NCBI GenBank assembly: GCA_905214825.1
Contig: CAJMNV010000015.1
Location: 1-20,671 of the forward strand
Direction of reading: 5' to 3'
Length of the DNA stretch: 20,671 nt
DNA from: an uncultured bacterium
GTDB lineage: Bacteria; Bacillota; Clostridia; Lachnospirales; Anaerotignaceae
Shown here: positions 1-8,147 of the stretch, in pieces
How positions within the stretch are numbered: the stretch's first letter is position 1
Layout: each line of letters starts with the position of its first letter
Notes under the pieces: model-generated
The model's input: only the letters and a program-made list of their open reading frames with translations
Database searches by the model: none
Told to the model about the DNA's origin: nothing
Made by a program: the position numbers and the translations under genes

Positions 1-144
1 ATTCTTAGAAAAATCAAGTATTTTTGTTCAATATAAACGAGTAAAATCGCTCATACCAAAACAGCATAGCACAAAATTTTTGGAAATACAAGATTTTTTT
101 TATACTTGACACAACTTTGCAGAAAGTATACAAAAAACAAAATA

Positions 145-864
145 TTATGCAATCGGTTTTTTAGATATTTTTGCAACCAATTTTAACAAAGGAAAAATAA
201 CGATACAAAAAGTGATAAATCCAGCAATACCTTTGATAAAAAGCACCAAAAAGCTGTTTTGTTCATACCATTTTGTATCAAAGCAATCATATACACAATC
301 GGTTGGGAAATGGTATTGTTGTGTATATTTGGACAATGCATTTTTTGCAGCAGCAGGCACATATGTTTTTTCACCAATGGGCAAGGATTTGCCTTTTTTT
401 GCAGCAGAAACAAAATGTGGTGGTATTTTGGCAAGTATATGGCTATGGTTGGGCAGTTCTAATATGTAATAACGGTTGTAAGAAGTTTCATCATGAAAAG
501 AGCTAGTGACAACGATATCTTTTTGTTTGGTTCGTCTGTGACGTCGGTGGCCAACAGTTGTGGTAGGGGATGTCCATGTTTGCAATTCATAAACATTTGT
601 GGGTACAATAGAAATTGGTTTTACGGTCATTTTATCTGTACTGTATAATACATCATCAGAAAATTGTGTGGCACTTTCTATATGTGGAATGTCAAAAGCA
701 GGTAATTGCCCTTTGCAGTTTAAAGGCATTTGTTCAACCTGTGTGGCAGTCCATGTTTGTGGTTTATGTAAAAAATGCTCAGGATGTACCGTAGAAAATG
801 TTATAAATCCAGCCACTAACGCAACAATACCACAAGCTAGTGACAAAAATCCTTCTAGTTTCAT
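145..864 (-). CDS. Unrecognised protein with two membrane helices
   Basis: This 239-residue protein is not one I recognise. A hydrophobic helix lies at about residues 6-24 and a second at about 205-230. Between them is a roughly 180-residue hydrophilic domain with a very basic patch (GHRRHRRTKQK, 105-115) and four cysteines (50, 190, 194, plus C11 in the first helix). The layout, a large domain between an N-terminal and a C-terminal helix, suggests a membrane-anchored domain, but its side of the membrane is unclear. I chose the ATG at 864 because an AAGGAG box sits 8 bases upstream; an in-frame GTG three codons earlier would overlap that box. The gene begins 12 bases after the SUKH gene stop, so the two are almost certainly co-transcribed, and a functional link is plausible. 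No signal cleavage site is obvious. Confidence 0.75.
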   Translation of the reverse strand: MKLEGFLSLACGIVALVAGFITFSTVHPEHFLHKPQTWTATQVEQMPLNCKGQLPAFDIPHIESATQFSDDVLYSTDKMTVKPISIVPTNVYELQTWTSPTTTVGHRRHRRTKQKDIVVTSSFHDETSYNRYYILELPNHSHILAKIPPHFVSAAKKGKSLPIGEKTYVPAAAKNALSKYTQQYHFPTDCVYDCFDTKWYEQNSFLVLFIKGIAGFITFCIVIFPLLKLVAKISKKPIA

Positions 865-876
865 CAAAATCACTCC

Positions 877-1437
877 TTAACAAATATCATCAAAGCATTG
901 TTTTAAATAAGTATCAAAATTTTTAGCAACCAACTGCATATGTGCAGCAATATCTTCTTTTTGAATAGTTTCATCATATTCATCAAAATCAAACAATATT
1001 TCATGGTCAATTTGATATACGGGGCATTTTGTTTCATCTGGCATATTGTCAAGACAAATACAACGAATAAAATAACCTTCTTTGTCCCATGCAAATGGCA
1101 AATAATTTGCATGTATCAATATGGGATTGTAGGCATAATGCAGGCTTTGAAAAGGTTTGTCAATGGGATTTCTGCCAATAGGGTTTTCAAAATAATGGTG
1201 ATATGTAGATAAAAATAGCCGCAATGTGTTTGGGAGTTTGATTTCCATTTCTTCTTCCAGTTTTACAAAATCTTCCTCTGTTACAGTAGAAGGTATTATT
1301 TTCCAATGTTTCCATTCTTCTGTTTCATTGGAATTTGCCTGCATGGCAGGTGGTACATTTGGCAAAATGTTTGCATCATTTTGTATCAATTTTGCATAAT
1401 ATTGTTCAAAAAACTGTTTTATTTGTGCTTGTGTCAT
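877..1437 (-). CDS. SMI1/KNR4 (SUKH) family protein
   Basis: The product is 186 residues. The central and C-terminal parts have the look of the SUKH fold: an acidic helical stretch (TEEDFVKLEEEMEIKLP) leading into LRLFLSTYHHYFENPIG, then aromatic beta-strand-like segments (LPFAWDKEGYFIRCICLDN, VYQIDHEILFDFDEYDE) and a closing amphipathic helix. In bacteria this superfamily mostly contains immunity proteins that neutralise contact-dependent or polymorphic toxins; some members are housekeeping. The start is the ATG at 1437, with GGGAGG 7 bases upstream, rather than the longer open frame, which would run through the terminator hairpin at 1510-1549. It is the first gene of a two-gene unit with the membrane protein at 145-864. 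No toxin gene is visible here, so an immunity role is inference from the family only. Family assignment fairly sure, function unsure. Confidence 0.8.
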   Translation of the reverse strand: MTQAQIKQFFEQYYAKLIQNDANILPNVPPAMQANSNETEEWKHWKIIPSTVTEEDFVKLEEEMEIKLPNTLRLFLSTYHHYFENPIGRNPIDKPFQSLHYAYNPILIHANYLPFAWDKEGYFIRCICLDNMPDETKCPVYQIDHEILFDFDEYDETIQKEDIAAHMQLVAKNFDTYLKQCFDDIC

Positions 1438-1509
1438 CAATATACCTCCCATTTGATTTATGGTGATTGATATAAAAAATATACCATCTTTTTTGACAAA
1501 AGACAACAA

Positions 1510-1549
1510 AAAAGAGAATGTTGCATACATTTGTGCAACATTCTCTTTT
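1510..1549 (-). terminator. Intrinsic terminator downstream of ribU
   Basis: A perfect 16-bp stem (1510-1525 with 1534-1549) closes an 8-base loop. Read on the minus strand it is followed by a T-rich tract, so it should end ribU transcription and separate it from the SUKH unit. The stem itself ends in AAAA/TTTT, so it may also act weakly on the other strand. Confidence 0.85.
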
Positions 1550-1658
1550 GATAAGGGGAAGAAGTAGAAAGAATGTGATTGTAAGGGGGAGAAATCACAC
1601 TCTCCAACATGAGTATTGCCCCAATATGAAAAATTATACAAAGTTCTAATAAAAAAGT

Positions 1659-2225
1659 TTATTCTCCTTTAAACAAATGAGAAATAGATTTATAAAGCAA
1701 AAATGTAATGCTGCAATTCAAACCTGCTTTGATTAAGTTAAAGGGAATTACCGCAGGAAGAAGTAGGTCTATTACTGCTTCCAAAGGCTGCCCCAAAAAC
1801 AAAGGTGTCAACACCAAATTCATCAATACCATTGCAGTTGTCATAACCAAAACACCAACTGCCAAAGCAATGGCTGCTGTTTTTTTGGTTTTATTTCTGC
1901 GGTAGATATTTCCAGCAATCAAAACACAGCTGCCAGTTGCTACAATATGCATGATAATACCAATGATATTACTACCAGCACTTACGGTAACGCCTTGTAT
2001 TACAGATACAATGACGGTCAATATCAAACCAGCCATAGGACCATAGATAAATGTACCAATCAATATAGGAATATCTGCGGGGTCATATTCTAAAAATGGT
2101 GCAATGGGGATAATGGGCAATCGAATGGCATATACCAACACAATAGAAATTGCCGCCAACATACCCATAGAAACGATTTTGCGAATGTCTGTTTTTTTTG
2201 TGGTTGTTCTTACAATATTTTCCAT
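1659..2225 (-). CDS. ribU: RibU: riboflavin-binding S component of an ECF transporter
   Basis: This 188-residue integral membrane protein is the substrate-binding S component of an energy-coupling-factor importer; it works with the shared EcfT and EcfA1/A2 module, which must be encoded elsewhere. The RibU hallmark is FLEYDPADIPILIGTFIYGP after the first helix, followed by long hydrophobic segments consistent with six helices. The start is the ATG at 2225, with GGAGG 9 bases upstream; an in-frame ATG at 2267 lacks a ribosome site and sits close to the leader terminator. The FMN riboswitch just upstream independently supports riboflavin as the substrate: high FMN should shut off expression. It is monocistronic, with its own promoter and terminator. 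Assignment is strong from both protein and leader. Confidence 0.93.
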   Translation of the reverse strand: MENIVRTTTKKTDIRKIVSMGMLAAISIVLVYAIRLPIIPIAPFLEYDPADIPILIGTFIYGPMAGLILTVIVSVIQGVTVSAGSNIIGIIMHIVATGSCVLIAGNIYRRNKTKKTAAIALAVGVLVMTTAMVLMNLVLTPLFLGQPLEAVIDLLLPAVIPFNLIKAGLNCSITFLLYKSISHLFKGE

Positions 2226-2276
2226 AATTTCATTCCTCCGTTTTGTAAAGTTTTTCAGGTGGGTCATTTTCTTTGC

Positions 2277-2306
2277 AAAAAGAAAATGCCTGAAAAATCT
2301 TCAGGC
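2277..2306 (-). terminator. Terminator of the FMN riboswitch expression platform
   Basis: On the minus strand, about 57 bases after the aptamer, GCCTGAA (2300-2306) pairs with TTCAGGC (2288-2294) around a 5-base loop and is followed by ATTTTCTTTTTG. This is the expected position for a regulated terminator ahead of ribU, which starts at 2225. The competing antiterminator is not obvious by eye. Confidence 0.75.
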
Positions 2307-2363
2307 AAAACAAGCAAAATAAACGCTTGCATTTTTGGATACAATCAAAAATACAAAGCTTTT

Positions 2364-2487
2364 ATTCTTCTTTCATCCAGACTATTACTGTCGGTTTTGG
2401 AATTCTGAGAAACCAGTCACCAAATCCTGCGTTTGCACGCTCGCGGACTTTACCGCCGATCGGGAATTACACCCTGCCCTGAAGAAT
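2364..2487 (-). promoter_or_regulatory. FMN riboswitch (RFN element)
   Basis: The minus strand carries the conserved RFN blocks in order: CAGGGCAGGGTG, AATTCCCGATCGGCGGTAA, AGTCCGCGAGC, GGATTTGGTG, TTCCAAAACCGACAGTA and TAGTCTGGATGAAAGAAG. The closing P1 helix is a perfect 7-bp match, ATTCTTC (2481-2487) with GAAGAAT (2364-2370). It binds flavin mononucleotide and here controls ribU, probably by transcription termination at the hairpin 2288-2306. Confidence 0.97.
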
Positions 2488-2510
2488 TTTCATAATTCTG
2501 TTACGCTTTT

Positions 2511-2538
2511 ATTATAGCAAGCATTATGCAACTGTCAA
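2511..2538 (-). promoter_or_regulatory. Sigma-A type promoter of the FMN riboswitch-ribU transcript
   Basis: On the minus strand a consensus TTGACA (2533-2538) and a consensus TATAAT (2511-2516) are separated by 16 bases. Transcription would begin near 2504, about 17 bases before the aptamer. Confidence 0.85.
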
Positions 2539-2591
2539 GTAAATTTTTCAACAAAAAATAAACCTATTTTCTGTGTAAAGCAGTCATTTGT

Positions 2592-4739
2592 TTATTCTAT
2601 GCCACGCATTGTCAAAGAAATGCGGTGTCTTTCCAAATCTACGTCCATGACTTTGACTGTGACAATATCCCCCAATTTGACAGCGTCTAAGGGGTGTTTG
2701 ATATATCCATCACAAATTTGAGAAATATGTACCAAACCATCTTGATGTACGCCAATATCCACAAACACACCAAAATCAATCACATTTCTGACAGTACCTT
2801 TGAGTATCATATTGGGTTGTAAATCCTCAATGGTTAATACATCACTGCGTAACACAGGTGCAGGTGTATCTTCACGAGGGTCACGTCCCGGTTTTTCCAA
2901 TTCATTGACAATATCTTGCAATGTAGGCAAACCAATACCCAATTTTTCTGCTGTTTCATCATTCAATGTGATTTTGTTTGCCAAATTTTTGGCTTGTCCA
3001 GAAGTAATATCTTCTAATGTATAGCCGCATAATTGCAACAGTGCTTCAGCGGCTTTGTAACTTTCGGGGTGTACCCCTGTCTTATCCAAAGGCATATCAC
3101 TGTCAGCAATGCGTAAAAATCCAGCACATTGTTCAAATGCTTTGGGGCCAAGTTTTGGTACTTTTTTCAATTCTTTGCGGTTTGTAAATTTACCGTTTTC
3201 CTCACGATAATGCAATATATTTTTTGCAACAGTGCTGTTAATACCTGCTACATAAGAAAGCAAAGCAGGACTTGCAGTGTTCAAATCTACACCAACACTA
3301 TTTACACAATCTTCCACAACACCATTCAATGTTTCACCCAATCGTTTTTGATTCATGTCATGTTGATATTGTCCAACACCAATGGATTTTGGGTCTATTT
3401 TTACCAATTCTGCCAAAGGGTCTTGTATACGACGACCGATAGATACCGCAGAACGCAATGCCACATCATATTCTGGAAATTCTTCTGCCCCCAGCTTTGA
3501 GGCGGAATAGATAGAGGCACCTGCTTCGTTTGTAATGATATAATATATTTTTTTATCCAGTTTTTTGAGCATATCTGCAACGAATTGTTCTGTTTCCCGA
3601 CAAGCAGTACCATTGCCAATAGAAATCAAATCCACGTCATATTTTTCAATCAATGCAGTTAATTTTCGTTCCGCATTTTCCTTTTTGTTTTGTGGTGGTG
3701 TGGGGTATACAACGGTTGTTTCCAATGGTTTTCCTGTTTCGTCGATAACAGCAATTTTACAACCAGTACGATAAGCAGGGTCTAATGCCAATACGGTTTT
3801 TCCTTTGATAGGTGGTTGTAACAATAATTGTTTGAGGTTTTCACGAAATACGTCCATGGCAGTTTCTTCTGCACGTTCTGTCAGTTCATTTCTAATTTCT
3901 CTTTCCAAAGATGGTGCAAGCAGACGTTTGTAGCTGTCTGCAATGATTTCTTGTAACAATGTTTTTGCGGGACTGTTCTTTTTGATGATATGACATTCTA
4001 AAAGAGAGAGCAATTTTTGTTCGTCGATTTCGATTTTTACAGAAAGGATATTCTCTTTTTCACCACGATTGACAGCCAATATACGATGTCCTGCGGTTTT
4101 TGGCAATGGTTCTGTATAGTCATAATATGTTTGATATACAGTGTTTTCTGGTTGTTCTTGTGTGCGTTTTGCGGTCAGATTGCCAAACTTTGTGATTTCG
4201 TCACGAAGTAATTTGCGTAAATCACTATCATCAGAAATTTGTTCTGCCAATATATCTTTTGCACCTGCAATGGCATCTTCTATGCTTGACACCCCTTTTT
4301 CTGTATCCACAAATGGTGCAGCATATTCTTCCAGTGGTACAAAAAATGCTTGTCCGAAGATGTATTCTGCCAAAGGTTCTAATCCTTTCTCTTTTGCGAT
4401 AGAGGCTCTTGTGCGGCGTTTTGGACGGAATGGTCGGTAAATATCATCAATTTCTGTTTGTGTTTCTGCTTTGCTCAATTTTGCGGAAATGGATTTTGTC
4501 ATAGCCCCTTGTTCGGTGATGGCTTTTCGTACCATTTCTCTTTTTTCTTCCAAATTACGCAATGTGGAAAGTCTGTCTGCCAGTTGTCGAATAATTTGGT
4601 CGTCCAAAGAACCAGTCATTTCTTTGCGATAACGAGCAATAAAAGGCACAGTGTTTCCTTCGTCCAACAAATCTACGGTATTTTTGACTTGTTCTGCGTT
4701 AATTTGAAATTCTTTTTGCAATTTCTTCAAAATATCCAT
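2592..4739 (-). CDS. tex: Tex, S1-domain RNA-binding transcription accessory protein
   Basis: The 715-residue length and domain order are those of the Tex family: an N-terminal helical region with VPFIARYRKEMTGSLDD (31-47) and the family block YRPFRPKRRTRASIAKEKGL (101-120), an RNase H-like YqgF domain from about 314 to 440 (LALDPAYRTGCKIAVID), helix-hairpin-helix repeats at about 490-550, and an S1 RNA-binding domain at about 642-712 (GTVRNVIDFGVFVDIGVHQDGLVHIS). Tex proteins bind nucleic acid in the cytoplasm and affect transcription; a precise role is not settled. The start ATG at 4739 has AAAGGA about 7 bases upstream. It lies downstream of the MBL-fold gene with a terminator hairpin between them, so some read-through or a separate promoter in 4740-4796 is likely; I see only a weak TAAAAT box there. 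The gene appears intact. Confidence 0.95.
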   Translation of the reverse strand: MDILKKLQKEFQINAEQVKNTVDLLDEGNTVPFIARYRKEMTGSLDDQIIRQLADRLSTLRNLEEKREMVRKAITEQGAMTKSISAKLSKAETQTEIDDIYRPFRPKRRTRASIAKEKGLEPLAEYIFGQAFFVPLEEYAAPFVDTEKGVSSIEDAIAGAKDILAEQISDDSDLRKLLRDEITKFGNLTAKRTQEQPENTVYQTYYDYTEPLPKTAGHRILAVNRGEKENILSVKIEIDEQKLLSLLECHIIKKNSPAKTLLQEIIADSYKRLLAPSLEREIRNELTERAEETAMDVFRENLKQLLLQPPIKGKTVLALDPAYRTGCKIAVIDETGKPLETTVVYPTPPQNKKENAERKLTALIEKYDVDLISIGNGTACRETEQFVADMLKKLDKKIYYIITNEAGASIYSASKLGAEEFPEYDVALRSAVSIGRRIQDPLAELVKIDPKSIGVGQYQHDMNQKRLGETLNGVVEDCVNSVGVDLNTASPALLSYVAGINSTVAKNILHYREENGKFTNRKELKKVPKLGPKAFEQCAGFLRIADSDMPLDKTGVHPESYKAAEALLQLCGYTLEDITSGQAKNLANKITLNDETAEKLGIGLPTLQDIVNELEKPGRDPREDTPAPVLRSDVLTIEDLQPNMILKGTVRNVIDFGVFVDIGVHQDGLVHISQICDGYIKHPLDAVKLGDIVTVKVMDVDLERHRISLTMRGIE

Positions 4740-4790
4740 ATATGCGTTCCTTTCTTTGTAGTTATGGTATTTTTTTCTATTTTAACATAA

Positions 4791-4816
4791 AAAAAGAAAG
4801 ATGTAGCATCTTTTTT
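4791..4816 (-). terminator. Terminator between MBL-fold gene and tex
   Basis: AAAGATG (4797-4803) pairs with CATCTTT (4807-4813) around a 3-base loop, and the minus-strand continuation is CTTTTTTT. The flanks are A-rich and T-rich, so it could act on either strand. It lies 25-45 bases beyond the stop of the MBL-fold gene. Confidence 0.65.
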
Positions 4817-4841
4817 ACTACACCTTTTCTCAAAATTCCTA

Positions 4842-5891
4842 TTATTTCGTTCGGTATGTGTTCCAAGTGCAGTCTAATCTGGATTTACACAAATCCGCAT
4901 GCATGGTCAAACAGTAAGCATTTTTTTCGCCTTGTTCTTTTTTTTCTGCAAGACCTCTGCAAACCAAATAGTCTAAATGTGCAATGGTTTCCCCAACAGC
5001 AAACCAGCGTTGTGACAAAGGGAATTCTTGCCAAGTTTTGCCACGCATAGACCATTTCAAACAAGCCGCAATTTCGGTTGCATGGTTGTTTGGGTAATGA
5101 GAAAGTGCATCTATGGTTTCTTTGAGCCGTTTAAGATGATGTTCTATGATTTCTGAAATTCTTTCATAGACATTTTGATCATTTTTGCGGTGTGCAGGCA
5201 ATGCAATCGCAATATCATATGCACGGATTTTGACCAAAGATTGTAAGTAATCTCCCAATGCATCCGCAGTACCTACCCAGCTTGTGATATTTGGAGTAAT
5301 GTCAAATAAAATATGGTCAGCGGTAAACATGAGTTTTTGTTCGGGTAAATATAATACCATTTGCCCAGGTGTATGTCCGGGAACAAGTATACATGTAAAT
5401 GTATAACTGCCTACGGTAATGGTGTCGCCATCTTGTAATTGTGTGACAGGAAAAAATTCGTCAGGTTCAAATCCTCTGGCAGGGTTTCCTTTATGTAGTG
5501 TCAATATTTGTTCTTCAGTAAACCCTTCCCGTATAAATTGTGCATCAGATGTTTTCCAAACTTCACCAACCATAATACTTTCTAAATAATTATGGTCGAT
5601 ACCGCTCATATAAATTTTCCCGGGTTTTCCTTTCATCAGAGCAGGGGCAAGACCGGTGTGATCAGCGTGCAAATGTGTCAAAAACAAAGAAGTTTTGTTC
5701 CAGTCAGCATGCAGTTCTGTCAGACCTTCTTGCAATGCGTCCAAACATTCTTTGCGATTAAAACCAGTATCCAAAATTAATGTTTCCCCATTGTCTTGTA
5801 TGATATAACAATTCAAATTTTTTAAAGGATTTTCTGGTAGTGGTACATCTAAGCGGTAAATACAAGGTCTTTCGTGTACTTTTATCAACAT
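4842..5891 (-). CDS. MBL-fold metallo-hydrolase with C-terminal helical extension
   Basis: The 349-residue protein shows the metallo-beta-lactamase zinc ligands: THLHADHTG (72-80), PGHTPG (171-176; H173), TADH (190-193; D192) and PAHR (232-235; H234), preceded by LILDTGF. Residues about 245-340 form a helical, basic region ending near a CLTMHADLCKS segment, consistent with the small winged-helix-like tail found in the LACTB2-related hydrolase group. Substrate cannot be told from sequence; relatives include thioester hydrolases and nucleases. The start ATG at 5891 has AAAGGA 10-11 bases upstream, slightly far but the only candidate. It has its own likely promoter at 5936-5965 and a terminator before tex. 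Fold assignment firm, substrate unknown. Confidence 0.88.
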   Translation of the reverse strand: MLIKVHERPCIYRLDVPLPENPLKNLNCYIIQDNGETLILDTGFNRKECLDALQEGLTELHADWNKTSLFLTHLHADHTGLAPALMKGKPGKIYMSGIDHNYLESIMVGEVWKTSDAQFIREGFTEEQILTLHKGNPARGFEPDEFFPVTQLQDGDTITVGSYTFTCILVPGHTPGQMVLYLPEQKLMFTADHILFDITPNITSWVGTADALGDYLQSLVKIRAYDIAIALPAHRKNDQNVYERISEIIEHHLKRLKETIDALSHYPNNHATEIAACLKWSMRGKTWQEFPLSQRWFAVGETIAHLDYLVCRGLAEKKEQGEKNAYCLTMHADLCKSRLDCTWNTYRTK

Positions 5892-6144
5892 AAATGTAGG
5901 TTCCTTTCTTTATCAAGGTTGTTTATGCTGTTTTTATTATACAATATGATGATAATGCCAAACAAGGCGGCAAAAACACCTTTTTTTTGTATGGTTTTTC
6001 ATTTTGTTTGTCCATTTTGCGTATATTTTTTCATGATTATAGAAAAAATAGTAATTCTTTACATTATATACTGTATTTTGTAGGAAACAAATGATAAAAA
6101 AGCCAAAAATACATGGGAGTATTATGCCTCTGGATATACAAAAA
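5892..6144. other. Non-coding stretch between murI and the MBL-fold gene
   Basis: The 316-base gap between the MBL-fold start and the murI stop (6208) holds the murI terminator on the right and the MBL-fold promoter on the left. A minus-strand open frame crosses it, but it overlaps murI and the terminator and has no ribosome site. I see no credible gene in it. Confidence 0.55.
5936..5965 (-). promoter_or_regulatory. Probable promoter of the MBL-fold gene
   Basis: The minus strand has a consensus TATAAT (5936-5941) with TTGTTT (5960-5965) 18 bases upstream. The -35 box is weak. The start codon at 5891 is about 45 bases downstream of the -10 box. Confidence 0.55.
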
Positions 6145-6173
6145 ATGGCTGGTGCATATCCAACACCAGCCAT
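6145..6173 (-). terminator. Intrinsic terminator after murI
   Basis: A perfect 10-bp GC-containing stem (6145-6154 with 6164-6173, core GGCTGGTG/CACCAGCC) and a 9-base loop are followed on the minus strand by TTTTTG. It lies 35 bases past the murI stop and should end the ddl-murI transcript. Confidence 0.88.
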
Positions 6174-6207
6174 ACCAAATGAAAGAACCCAATATTTCTC
6201 ATTTATG

Positions 6208-7014
6208 TCAATATGTTTCAATGTCAATAATTTCTGCTTCATAATGATGTTGTAATGATTTTTGGCAAATAAATCCAAATGTTGCTGTGGTATCGCTCAG
6301 ATAAAATTGTCGTTGTCCTTCTGTTTGGCTTGTATTTTTCATACAATGTTCTGTCAAAAAGAAATTCATCATTTTTGCAGTGACTTTGGCAGGGTCTACC
6401 AATTTGATGTTTTCGCCCACGGTCGTACCGATACAACGTTTCAAAAGCGGATAATGGGTACAACCCAAAACCAAAGCATCAATCTCTTTTTCTATGAGTT
6501 CTGCCAAATATTGTTTTGCGGTCAATTTTGCCACTTCATTATCTGTCCAGCCTTCTTCTGCCAAAGGCACAAACAATGGACAAGATTTTGTAAATACTTG
6601 AATGTCTTTGTCTGCATTACATATCATGGTTTCATATGCCTTGGAACGCACTGTGGCCGCTGTACCAATGATACCAATTTTTTTGTTTTTTGTTGCTTTT
6701 AATGCGGCTTTGACACCTGGTTCTACTACGCCGAATATGGGGATGTCAAAAGTATTACGCATTTCTGTCAAACTGTTAGAACTTGCAGTATTACAAGCAA
6801 CGATAATGGCTTTTACATTTTTGGATTGTAAAAAACGGATATCTTGCAAAGAATATTTTGTCACAGTTTCTTTTGACTTAGAGCCATAAGGCACTCTTGC
6901 GGTATCTCCGAAATATACAATATTTTCATGTGGCAATACTTTCATCAGTTGTTTGACAATGGTCAATCCTCCCACACCTGAGTCAAATACACCAATTGGT
7001 CGATTATCTGTCAT
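6208..7014 (-). CDS. murI: Glutamate racemase
   Basis: MurI interconverts L- and D-glutamate in the cytoplasm to supply D-Glu for the peptidoglycan stem peptide. The 268-residue length is typical. The N-terminus has IGVFDSGVGGLT with D11 and S12, and the two catalytic cysteines sit in VACNTAS (C74) and LGCTHYPLL (C185, followed by T186 and H187). PYGSK at 43-47 is the expected substrate loop. The start ATG at 7014 has AGGGGG about 9 bases upstream. It begins 13 bases after the ddl stop, so it is the second gene of a ddl-murI operon, joining two steps of cell-wall precursor supply. Complete and unremarkable. Confidence 0.96.
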   Translation of the reverse strand: MTDNRPIGVFDSGVGGLTIVKQLMKVLPHENIVYFGDTARVPYGSKSKETVTKYSLQDIRFLQSKNVKAIIVACNTASSNSLTEMRNTFDIPIFGVVEPGVKAALKATKNKKIGIIGTAATVRSKAYETMICNADKDIQVFTKSCPLFVPLAEEGWTDNEVAKLTAKQYLAELIEKEIDALVLGCTHYPLLKRCIGTTVGENIKLVDPAKVTAKMMNFFLTEHCMKNTSQTEGQRQFYLSDTTATFGFICQKSLQHHYEAEIIDIETY

Positions 7015-7027
7015 TTGTCATTTCCCC

Positions 7028-8104
7028 CTATCCACGGATGCCGTTGTCACGTTCTAATGCCAGTGCAACCAAGCAGTCCATCAAATCCGATTTTGAAACG
7101 CCCTGTGCTTCCCAAAGCATAGGATACATACTGATAGATGTGAAACCGGGCATGGTGTTTAATTCGTTGAATAACACACGACCTGTTTCATGTTCCACAA
7201 AAAAGTCTACACGAGCCAAGCCGCTTGCGTCAACTGCAAGATATATTTTTTCTGCAATTTTTCTGATTTTTTGTGCAGTTTCTTCTGGAATATCGGCAGG
7301 GATAACAGTTTTTGATGCAGCATTGTGGTATTTTGCATCGTAATCATAAAATTCTGCGGCTGCCAGTATCTCCCCAACACCACTGACACGAATATCCTGA
7401 TTGCCCAACACAGAACATTCCAATTCTCTGCCCGAAATAGCTTCTTCGATAATGACTTTTCTGTCATGTTTTGCTGCAAAAAATAATGCTTGTTCCAACT
7501 CCTGTTTGTTTTTGGCTTTGGAAATCCCAACAGAAGACCCTGCATTGGAAGGTTTGACAAAGCAAGGATACCCCAATTTTTTCTCTACACGATGTATGAT
7601 TTTTTCTTTTTCGGCTTCCAATGTTCTGCCATCGCACCAGATATAATTTGCCATTGGAATTTTTGCAGATTTGGCAATCAGTTTGGTATACACTTTATCC
7701 ATAGAAACTGCAGATGCCAACACACCACAACCCACATAAGGAATTTGAGCAAGTTCTAATAATCCTTGTATGGTGCCATCTTCTCCCCATGCACCATGCA
7801 GTGCAGGCACAACGACATCAATGGAAATTTCTTTGTATTTGCCGCCTACCAGTTTCAACAGACATTTTTTGGAAGCGTCTGGGCTGAGTATGGCATCTGT
7901 GCTATACGTTTCCCATGTGTTATTTTTTATGGTATCTACACTCCCATGACAAATCTTCCAATTCCCATTTTTGGTAATACCAACAGGTATGATTTCGTAT
8001 TTTTTATGGTCAAATGCAGATATCATATTAGCGGCAGACATCAAAGAAACATCATGTTCTGATGATTGCCCACCAAATAAAACCACTACGGTTATTTTTT
8101 TCAT
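7028..8104 (-). CDS. ddl: D-alanine--D-alanine ligase
   Basis: Ddl joins two D-alanines with ATP to make the dipeptide end of the peptidoglycan precursor. The 358-residue protein has FGGQSSEHDVS (10-20, with E16), LHGAWGEDG (102-110), the ATP-grasp segment CFVKPSNAGSSVGISK (181-196), EEAISGRELECSVLG and the metal-binding LFNELNTMPGFT (311-322; E314, N316). The omega-loop pair K258-Y259 (DAKYHN) is the tyrosine type of D-Ala-D-Ala ligases, not the KH type of VanA-like D-lactate ligases, so this should not confer glycopeptide resistance. I chose the ATG at 8104, with AAGGG 5-6 bases upstream and the protein starting MKKITVVVLFGG; a longer frame would begin upstream of the promoter. The stop is TAG. 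It leads the ddl-murI operon. Confidence 0.96.
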   Translation of the reverse strand: MKKITVVVLFGGQSSEHDVSLMSAANMISAFDHKKYEIIPVGITKNGNWKICHGSVDTIKNNTWETYSTDAILSPDASKKCLLKLVGGKYKEISIDVVVPALHGAWGEDGTIQGLLELAQIPYVGCGVLASAVSMDKVYTKLIAKSAKIPMANYIWCDGRTLEAEKEKIIHRVEKKLGYPCFVKPSNAGSSVGISKAKNKQELEQALFFAAKHDRKVIIEEAISGRELECSVLGNQDIRVSGVGEILAAAEFYDYDAKYHNAASKTVIPADIPEETAQKIRKIAEKIYLAVDASGLARVDFFVEHETGRVLFNELNTMPGFTSISMYPMLWEAQGVSKSDLMDCLVALALERDNGIRG

Positions 8105-8120
8105 GCAATCCCTTCTTTCC

Positions 8121-8140
8121 ATTGCCGTTTGATTGGCAAT
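8121..8140 (-). repeat. Inverted repeat in the ddl leader
   Basis: ATTGCC (8121-8126) and GGCAAT (8135-8140) form a perfect 6-bp inverted repeat around 8 bases, between the ddl transcription start (near 8141) and the ribosome site. It could be an operator or a 5'-end hairpin; nothing distinguishes these. Confidence 0.4.
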
Positions 8141-8147
8141 TAGTATC

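Noticed and set aside
101..132. TTGACA (106) with TATACA (127), and a TATACTT/AAGTATA inverted repeat, at the left edge
   Set aside because: The spacer is only 15 bases, it points into the antisense of the membrane-protein gene, and the dyad has no T-tail on the minus strand, so neither promoter nor terminator is supported.
1574..1599. A TGTGATT/AATCACA hairpin between ribU and its terminator
   Set aside because: It is only 7 bp with a 12-base loop and no T-tail, and the stronger hairpin at 1510-1549 explains termination.
5937..6278. A 113-codon minus-strand open frame between murI and the MBL-fold gene with hydrophobic stretches
   Set aside because: It overlaps the end of murI, runs through the murI terminator, and has no ribosome site. 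Another frame here reads KKGVFAALFGIIIILYNKNSI but is closed upstream by a stop and has no start codon.
7028..8104. A VanA-like D-Ala-D-Lac ligase (glycopeptide resistance)
   Set aside because: The omega-loop has KY, not KH, there is no vanH or vanX neighbour, and the gene is in a housekeeping operon with murI.
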